This document shows positions 51,274 through 64,000 of a stretch of DNA of 64,000 bases, in pieces. This DNA comes from Larimichthys crocea (Eukaryota > Chordata > Actinopteri > Sciaenidae), in assembly GCF_000972845.2 (NCBI RefSeq), contig NC_040011.1:29566806-29630805 (forward strand), written 5' to 3'. The notes beneath the pieces are model-generated. The model was given only the letters and a program-made list of their open reading frames with translations, was not told the origin of the DNA and made no database searches. The stretch's first letter is position 1. Each line of letters opens with the position of its first letter. The position numbers and the translations under genes are program-made.

Positions 51274-52787
51274 TTTATTGACATAGAGCGCGAAAAACTC
51301 ACACTTGGAATAACAGAGAAAGAGATAAAGATACCAATGACTGTAGCTACGACAAAGAGGTGGCTGGGAGGTGGAGGTGGAACTAAACACGACAACAGCT
51401 TTGTCGTATGAATCAGTCACTCGGCTCCTTCTAAACACAGACTAAACTTACTGACACTGGGGCCTTTTATAAATCTACAGTATATTCTCCAGTGATATGG
51501 TGGTGGATGGGGTTGTGAAGTTTTCCTCCTGCTGTCCAGCCTTTTACCCACCATCGTCTGTGGTATCAGAGGTTCAAAGTCACATTGCTCTTCATCTTCA
51601 GTGATGTTGCAGTGATGTTCAACAAACACAAATTCCAGCTACTTTTTTAAAAGTTGATGAATACGTGTATTTTTACAGCAGTTAGACAACTTTTACACAA
51701 CTTTTACTACAGTTAAATCAATGACTAAAAATGCACTGTACAGTTCAACATAAAGTATTTAACTGAAGTTTAGAGAGACATCTGTGCATTTGTTGTTTCT
51801 GGTCAACAAACCAGCCAGTACAGTTCTTTTTGATACAATACACTGGATGTTTAATTAATACACTGTCCCAAACTGTTACATTGCAGTCTATTGGCTAAAA
51901 TAAAACAGGCAAGACAAAGTAAAATGTGATCTTAAATGAGCATACTGCATCTAGACTGTCTAAGCAATCAAATTGTCCATTGCTCCGAAGACTTAAAACA
52001 AAAATGTTAAAATTCACAGTGTAACATCTCGTTTTAGTAACTAACCAAACATCGTTACAGTGATGGTACATCATCAGAAAGTCTGTGACTTAAGAGTTCA
52101 GAAGGGAAACAGTTGGTGCGTGAGCTCAGACCGACGCGATATTTGTACATATGTGTTTGTACATACAGGACAACAACAGCTGAGATGACTGAAACGTACT
52201 ACAGCAGTGGAGAGGTGGGCTTTGGTCCTGTGTGTGTGTCACTGTAGAGTAAATGAAGCTGTTTTTTAAATGAGTACTGCTAATAAAACAATGATATTTA
52301 CACTGTTTTCAGGATAAAGACAATTAGCAGTGACATTATGTTCCCCTTATTGTTATCTTACTCAATGTGAAGAAAAAGAAAAGCTATACAGTGCTCTCCT
52401 CTACTGCTCCAATCATTCCCAACCTTATGCCTCTAGTCTCCCCAGCCTGCTCAACATATTTTCTTCTAGATGTGAACAGTGTCTCTGACATCAAGACAGA
52501 GTGGGATGATGAATGTATGTTTAATTTGGTGAGTAACATACTGATGTGCCTTTGTAATGAAGTTTATTTCCTGATTGATTCAATTGGCTACATGAATCAG
52601 CAGCTTGGCAGAGCAACAGTCCTCAATTTACTTTCTTGAGTTCCCAGACATATCATCATTTTTCTCATAATTTCCCTCAGGGTGCCAGACTGTAGGTTGG
52701 GGACCACATACTGCACTCTTCCCCCCCACCCTCTTTCTCTTTTAATCTCTTCTTTATCCCTAATCTCTCGCCTGCTGCTGCAACCAG
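51274..52787 (-). other. chrna8: Probable 3'UTR of the nicotinic receptor gene
   Basis: After the receptor stop codon (52788-52790, minus strand) there is no further coding sequence. A canonical AATAAA (plus-strand TTTATT at 51274-51279) lies about 1.5 kb downstream and is a plausible poly(A) signal. Closer AT-rich signals cannot be excluded, so the UTR length is uncertain. Confidence 0.35.
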
Positions 52788-57694
<4,907 letters not shown>

Positions 57695-59395
57695 CTGGGG
57701 AGAGAATAACAGAGTAATTTCACCATCACAACAAGCTAAAACTCTGGCTTGCTGAAATCTTTTTATTGCCTTTTTAATTGTTTTTGACATCATTGGGCAC
57801 TGCAATCTGGAAATTACTTTAAAATGGGTTTGTTCAATTTGTAATACTGCAGAAAGATGAAGACTCGTATTTTAATAATCTTATAAAAGAATAAAAACTG
57901 TGATGTTACAGTAGATCTTTCACAGCTGCATGCTGTGGCCCAAAACAACACAATGAGAGCAGTGAGAACAACCTAAAGCAGAAAGGTTATTGACCAGACA
58001 GGTAAACAATGAGCTGAAGCTCACTGTAAAGCATTGTGAAGCTGATGGAGCTGCAGATTCAGGTTGCAATTCTTTGTAGGTTCATTACCCTTTTCACTTT
58101 CATTTCACACCATATTCTAAAAATATCAAATACAGTTGGTTTAGGCAAAAACAGAAAAGCAGTCTGTTAGAATAGGTCATACCTTCACTGTTGTCAGTGT
58201 CTGTGTATATGTGTATATCTGTTTAAGTGTGTCAGTCTCTTTACTGCGAGCAGTGAGATGACATGTCTACGCAGCTATCTGTAGAGCAACCAGCTTGCTT
58301 GAAATTAAATATTCAATTCCAATGTTATGCCAAACCACGAACAAAATCAGTGACATGACAACACCACAGATGCCTCCTTCAAGGCTCTGCAACTCACAAT
58401 CTGCTAAGATTATATAAAGGCAGCGACAGACAGGTTCTGTATAAGTTAGGTTTCAAATAGTTAAAGTTTAAAGCCTTCACTTGTCAGACTCTCAAACACC
58501 GCCACCAAAGAAACAATTGAACAAAGTAGAATCTGTATTCTCTATAAGTCTTTAGGGACAGCTACGAACAATACAGGAATTGCCTCGACTACCTAACTTC
58601 GGATCCATTTCAGCTCTGGCTTCCAGCTGAACTCTAAGTATTAAAAAATAGCTCCTCTGATGTCTTTTAGAGTGTGAACTTACATAATGTGCCACAGGCA
58701 AAGGCTGAACTTTTACAAATTTAGGCAGCGTCTTCTTTGTTTCATTGTACAGTTTATGGTGAAACTGCCGTTCTCATAGAAAGCGATTCTCCGCTGTAGC
58801 CACTAGCTGTTAGGAAGCACTCCTCCTCCTCATCTTCATTGCTACTTTTTGTTATGTGTGTAGCCGAAGAAAACACGAGTTTTGTAGTCCATAAAGAAGA
58901 GTATATTCTAAAACTATGAAAGCAATATCAACATTATCCTCTTTCCTCAAACAGAGAAACTATTGTTCTTTAATTGTGTGTCTTAGTTCAAATTCATCTG
59001 GATTTACATGCCCCCATTTAGAATTACATAACAACTTTCTCTCGCTATTTTCACCATCAGCCAGAGAGTGGGTTTTATATTTTCTCTCATTTCTCAGAAT
59101 TGTGTACCCATAGTGGATTTCTTCTCACTGGTTGACAGCTTGCATGGAGTGAACTGAATTTTTAAATTTAACAAGTGTAGGAAAAAAAAGTCCAGTTAAG
59201 TAGTCATAAGGAATAAAAAAATATATCACTGTAAAGTAGTGTAGAGTTTTTATTGATTGCCCTGACAAAAGAATGTGGCATGCATCTTAACAGAATTTGT
59301 AGATGGATTAATTTTATGTGTCTCCTGCCTTTGCTCAGATTGAGTGATTTACCTTTTCCCCCCCAGGGCTCAAGTGTTGTAATTTATTTCTCCTC

Positions 59396-59428
<33 letters not shown>

Positions 59429-62400
59429 TGCTATCAGCTGTTGCTCCGGGTGCTGGGAAAGAGATGTGTGGGCTATGTAAGGAACTATGCAATGAATTAT
59501 ACAAGCTTTGGCCTTACTTTATCTGAAGGTGAGCACTTTCCTGCAATCAGCGCTTACATAAAATACAGCTTGGAGTGAATGTGTGTATTGTTGAATTCAT
59601 CCTGTACAAGGTATGTATGTAGAGAAAGAGAACAGTGCAATACAAGATACTCAAAGTAATCTAAAAAAGATACATTAGAAATCAGTATTTATAGCATTTA
59701 TTTAATTTTTACTTTATTGTTTAATTACTTTTTCTTTACGATTAAGACAAATAATTTTACTATGCTGGTCTTTTTGAAATGCACACATTTTGACTACAAG
59801 TGGACACGTGATAGCCCTGGGAGAATGAGAAGTGGTCGTGTTTGTACAACACACTCACACACGCTGGAAAAGAGTACTGTGGAGCAATGTGGAAACAGAG
59901 ACTGACTGACTGACAACGACAATGGTGGCAGTCACAGGTTCCTGCACCATGGGACATGAGTCACCAAGCTTTCCTCTCACTCTTTCGACACCTGCTGCTG
60001 TCCTCACACAGGTACAGAAGCGCACACACAGCAATGACAAAAAGAAGAAAGCCAGGTAGAAAAGTGAGGTAGAAAGAGAGACATGCAGGGCAGAATAAAG
60101 CATCACTGATCTATAAAGAAAGTGTTAATTGACAGCCAAGTAAAATAACAATATTATGTACCATTAAAGTCATGATTTAAATTTCTTTCTAGTCAACAAA
60201 AAAAAATCCTAAAGCATACTTTCCATATAAGATTAGTTATTTCTTTGCAAACTTTTTATGTATTTATTATATATCAGAATAAAAATAAGCTGAAAAATGT
60301 GGAAAACGCCTTCCTGAAGCTTTTGGCCATGCATAGCTACACGTGGTCAGCGCGTTCTACTCGACCTGCATTAAGCAGAGACCTCTCCATCCATGTTGAT
60401 GTCATATCCCAGGGATATAACAAACAGCCTGAGGGGGTTCCCTGCATTAGGCACTCTGTCTGACAGGCTTAAGGCTTTGTGGTTAACTACGTGGTCAAGC
60501 AAGCTTCAGGCAAGAAGTTCAGTATATTTCCAATTTATAGTGGGATGTTTGTTCCTATAGAGGCAGAGAACATATACTTACATCGCCCATGGAGAATGGA
60601 TTACTTATAAACATCTTCATCATCATTTTTAAGAGGGAACAGAAGGCTTGGAGTCATTATGTTGAGATAAAAATCTTACATAATTGTTTGAATGTAAATA
60701 GATTTTTTTGTTTTATGCCAACCGCAATTTAATTAGGTTGCGTTACTAATTAAAGTATCATTGAAGCTTTATTATCTTTGCTGTAATGCTTTAAGATGCC
60801 ATTGGGTTCTCTATTGGGCATTGGCTGTTCAAATTCTCAACAAAAAGTAATATCCATAGGACAATACCAATAATTGATACACTCAATCTGCACTGTAATA
60901 CATCTTTGTACACAAACACACTAATAATAGTGCAGGCTCTTGCTAATCGCGCTGTCATCAGCTCACACATATGCTTTCAATTCAGCCTGATTCAGCCGGT
61001 TTTATAAAGAAAATCTGAATATGATCTTTTTTTTTACTGTCACATCTTCTTCATGGCCTCTTTACAAACAACATTCCAGACCAAAGTGCACTAAGAAAAC
61101 ATACACATCAGCCCCAAAGACGGTGATTATTCATTTGAGTGATCACAGAAATGTCATCCAATCTGTCCATATGTCCATTCATTCAACCATCCATCCAAAA
61201 AAAACAAACAAAGGAATCTCTCCAACTATCCATTTGTTTGATTAATTCTCCTTTCCGGCATGGCACAATGCTCTGTCCATGCTGTACGTCTACCTTCCCC
61301 GCTGGCTGAATTAGAATTCTGTTTGTGGTATACCTGAGTTGGATGTCCTTCATGTGCCTCATCGATCCGCAGTCAAGTGAGACCATTGACTTTTCCCTCT
61401 AATGAGAGAGAAGGTCAACGGCTTACATAGCTGTTTTAAATCTGGACATCCTTTATACAAACACAATTTCATACACACACTAATGCGTGCTTGGCTGGCA
61501 TACACATTCAACAACAAAGTTTACAGCTGGTTCTCATCAATAAAGTGGGAGAGCTTCATTGTAAACATGAACCTTGGTTTTAGTGGAGGCCACGTAATGT
61601 TTTCGAATATCAAAATATTACATTTTGCAGAATTAAATTAGGAATGTATAAATATAAAATTGATTAAGGATTAGTAATTAGAATCGGCTTAACAGCCATT
61701 GGACATACAGTCATTTAAACTGGAGGATGTCAGCTGTCAATCACAGCAAAAACACATCTGTAAATATGGTGAATCACAAAAGGCAGCCTGCATGGATGCG
61801 GTCTGGATGGGCAATCCATGACTCGCAGTACAGATCCATCCGTGCGTGAAACATCTTTGTGAGACAGTGTGAGTCACATGATGTGAGCACAATGAAACAT
61901 GAAAAGCAATATGAAAAAGACATGAAAGAGTTCACACCGTGATAATATGATCTGAATGACTCATCAAACACAATATCTGATTTTTTAAAATCTCACTCTC
62001 CTTTGAACACATTACGGCATCTGACCTCAGCACTCCTAAACATCATTAACTTCATATTAAAACAATAGAAATGAATGAATGGATTTACGAGCCCTTGTAT
62101 GAGCAGCATGCTAATGAGTCTGAATGCATCTGCTATTCAACACAGTAAGAGTAGCGTGTTATTGGCTGCGCATGGATAGCCTATTGTGTAATGGCGTGTT
62201 GTACCATTACTGTCTGTAATTGTGTGAGTGTGTATGTCTGTGGTGACTGTGTCTGTTTGCAACTTGTGTGCACACAGATATTTACTGTGTATTAGAAAGA
62301 TAAGAGTTTAGAGGTATGCGGTGTAATTAGTTAGGTGCACATGTGTGTGTTTCCAGCAGTCATCCATATTATTGCTGAAAACTGTAAATTTTCATCTCTC

Positions 62401-64000
62401 AGGGGGCATGTAAACCTTCAGGCTCGGCTATAAACTGAATCCTCTCCTTCGGCTTCACTTTAGCGTCCATCTTTTCCACGAGGTAAGCTGAAAACCAGCA
62501 ACATCAGCACTGTGTTCTTTTTTTACAATTACTCAAACTGAAATAGTTTTACAATTTACAATGAAGTTACAATGAATACATGTTTTGTCTTTAAAATGAC
62601 CTTCGCATACAACAGAGTGCTGACAGGATTCTGTCAATATATCGAGGAAACATGTCTACTGACATCTCCAAACTGTCAACACGTTTTATTTGTTTTCCCT
62701 ACAATGTCCAATGCCACTAACAGAGGCATGATTTGTGTTTTATGGTTCTGTTGGGTCGGTATCAATATTCATGGTCTTGGACATTTCCATGCTGTTTTGT
62801 GCTAAATAGCAAATGTGAGCATGCTGACCAGCTAAGCTAAGATGCAGTATGACCTCTTCCTATGACTCCCCTTACAGAAAGACTACATTCATTTCATGTC
62901 CTCACAGGTAGTAAAGCAGTTACCACGTGTTGCACCATGTGGAGCAAATGTGGAAATCATGACACGTGGGAATTGCAAACATTATACCACGAACATGTCT
63001 GATTCTACACTTGTGAAACTCATGTTTTTTTCTATTAGGGTCCTATACAGGATTAGATATAGTGAAATAATCCAGGCAGTGCTTATTTTTCTTCCAACAC
63101 ATATTTGCCAAAGAAAATTCGTAATAGGTATTTTTAGAAAACACGGTTGTTGCTGTTGTTGTTCATGTGTGATCAGATTTGAAAAGGTAACATGCAGCAC
63201 GAGAAAGGGCAGTCAAGAAACTAGCAGGACATAAACAGTCTGTGACAAGCAGGCGGGAGTAACATGCGAACACCTTGACAGACACAGACAGGTAGATGGG
63301 ATGATTTATAAAGAGGAGTCGGTGAAGGCTGGGAACAATAAAATATAGAGCGAAAAGGGTTGATTGCATAGAGTGAATTATAGCGAGACAGTGAGTTATG
63401 AAAGAGAAAGGGAGCGAGACAATAGAATGAGATGAGGAGAGTAAGGTGGGATGGATGATGGAGGGACTTAGGGAGTAGAGGCAGAGGGTAAAAAGCAGAG
63501 ATGGGGAAAAAACGAGGGGTGAGAGCAGGGAGATTAGGATGGTTAATCCTGGCAGGTCTAAAAGCTGAGCTTTTAAAATTTGGGTTAATTCCCACAAACC
63601 TTTGTTTTGTCCTCATGTTTTATGTGATGCTCTTGTGTGCGTTTGTGTTTGAGTGTGTGTACTGGGTGGAAATATGGGCAGAAAGAGAAGCATCTGAGCC
63701 TCCTCTCTCCATTGATTAAGTCAGTGAAGCTCAGTGAAGAGTGAAGACGAACTGCGTGCCAGTCTGCCTCTTGTTCTACCTCGCTTTATGTGTTCAAATC
63801 TATCACATCTTCTATTTTACAATAGTCTCCACACATTGTATGTGTGATTAAATCTATTCATCTTTTCGTCTTCCCATCCCCTCAGTCTCAGTCCCAGTCA
63901 TTCGTCTCTCACTCTCACTTTTTTTGGAGAAAAACAAGTGGCCCACATTTCTAATTAATTTGAGACAGCCGCACAGAGAAGTGTTAAGAACACTGGGTAA
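57695..64000. other. Presumed intron of the receptor gene; no exon recognised
   Basis: I looked on the minus strand for the short upstream receptor exons (the segments before the Cys-loop exon in alpha-7/8 genes) and did not find them. The stretch is AT-rich non-coding sequence with one (GT)n microsatellite. Short open frames near its right end are purine/pyrimidine-rich shadows. Confidence 0.5.
59401..59428. repeat. (GT)n dinucleotide microsatellite
   Basis: An uninterrupted run of about 14 GT units, preceded by GTGC, lies in the presumed receptor intron. It is likely length-polymorphic. Confidence 0.95.

Noticed and set aside
61183..61386. Possible exon with MVSLDCGSMRHMKDIQL on the minus strand
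   Set aside because: It looks somewhat protein-like but matches no receptor exon I expect here, continues into low-quality sequence and lacks clear paired splice sites.
63163..63616. Two overlapping minus-strand open frames of 131 and 144 codons near the right edge
   Set aside because: Both are translations of one purine-rich stretch giving Leu/Ser/Pro-rich peptides in two frames, typical of low-complexity DNA.

Overview
This window is vertebrate nuclear DNA, almost certainly from a percomorph-type teleost fish. Genes are split into many short GT-AG exons. Most of the sequence is AT-rich and non-coding. Coding exons match vertebrate housekeeping and neuronal proteins, and fish-type DNA-transposon relics are present. 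No bacterial, phage, CRISPR or viral system was found.

Layout: (1) 1-22 kb has no convincing coding exon. It holds a plausible non-coding first exon with a splice donor on the minus strand (10762 to about 11170), a Tc1/mariner-like MITE (12903-13154) and a perfect 20-bp-arm hairpin (18067-18118). (2) 22.07-28.5 kb is a complete ten-exon eef1g gene (minus strand, 441 aa). Four of its introns carry near-identical H/ACA snoRNA copies. (3) 28.69-32.2 kb is a complete eight-exon RNA polymerase II subunit RPB7 gene (polr2g/polr2gl, minus strand, 172 aa), with a long hairpin in intron 4. (4) 32.3-32.9 kb is a degenerate transposon lying in a divergent promoter interval. (5) 33.4-36.8 kb is a five-exon plus-strand gene for an AhpD/carboxymuconolactone-decarboxylase-like protein with a probable mitochondrial presequence (244 aa). 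(6) 38.5-50.1 kb is a block of about 5.6-5.9 kb present twice in direct orientation on either side of a 10-N gap, most likely an assembly (haplotype or gap-fill) duplication. (7) 51.3-57.7 kb holds the last five coding exons of a nicotinic acetylcholine receptor alpha-7/alpha-8 type subunit (minus strand). Its 5' exons were not found and probably lie beyond 64000.

The genes do not form a pathway. eef1g and polr2g are housekeeping genes of translation and transcription, linked also on human 11q12. They lie head to tail, with about 250 bp between the polr2g poly(A) signal and the eef1g start codon, and polr2g is divergent to the AhpD-like gene. Exon boundaries were set by reading splice sites and checking phase by hand. 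The three complete coding sequences sum to whole reading frames of 1326, 519 and 735 nt including stops. The observations most worth following are the intron-borne snoRNA family, the vertebrate AhpD-like gene, the two long hairpins and the duplicated block.
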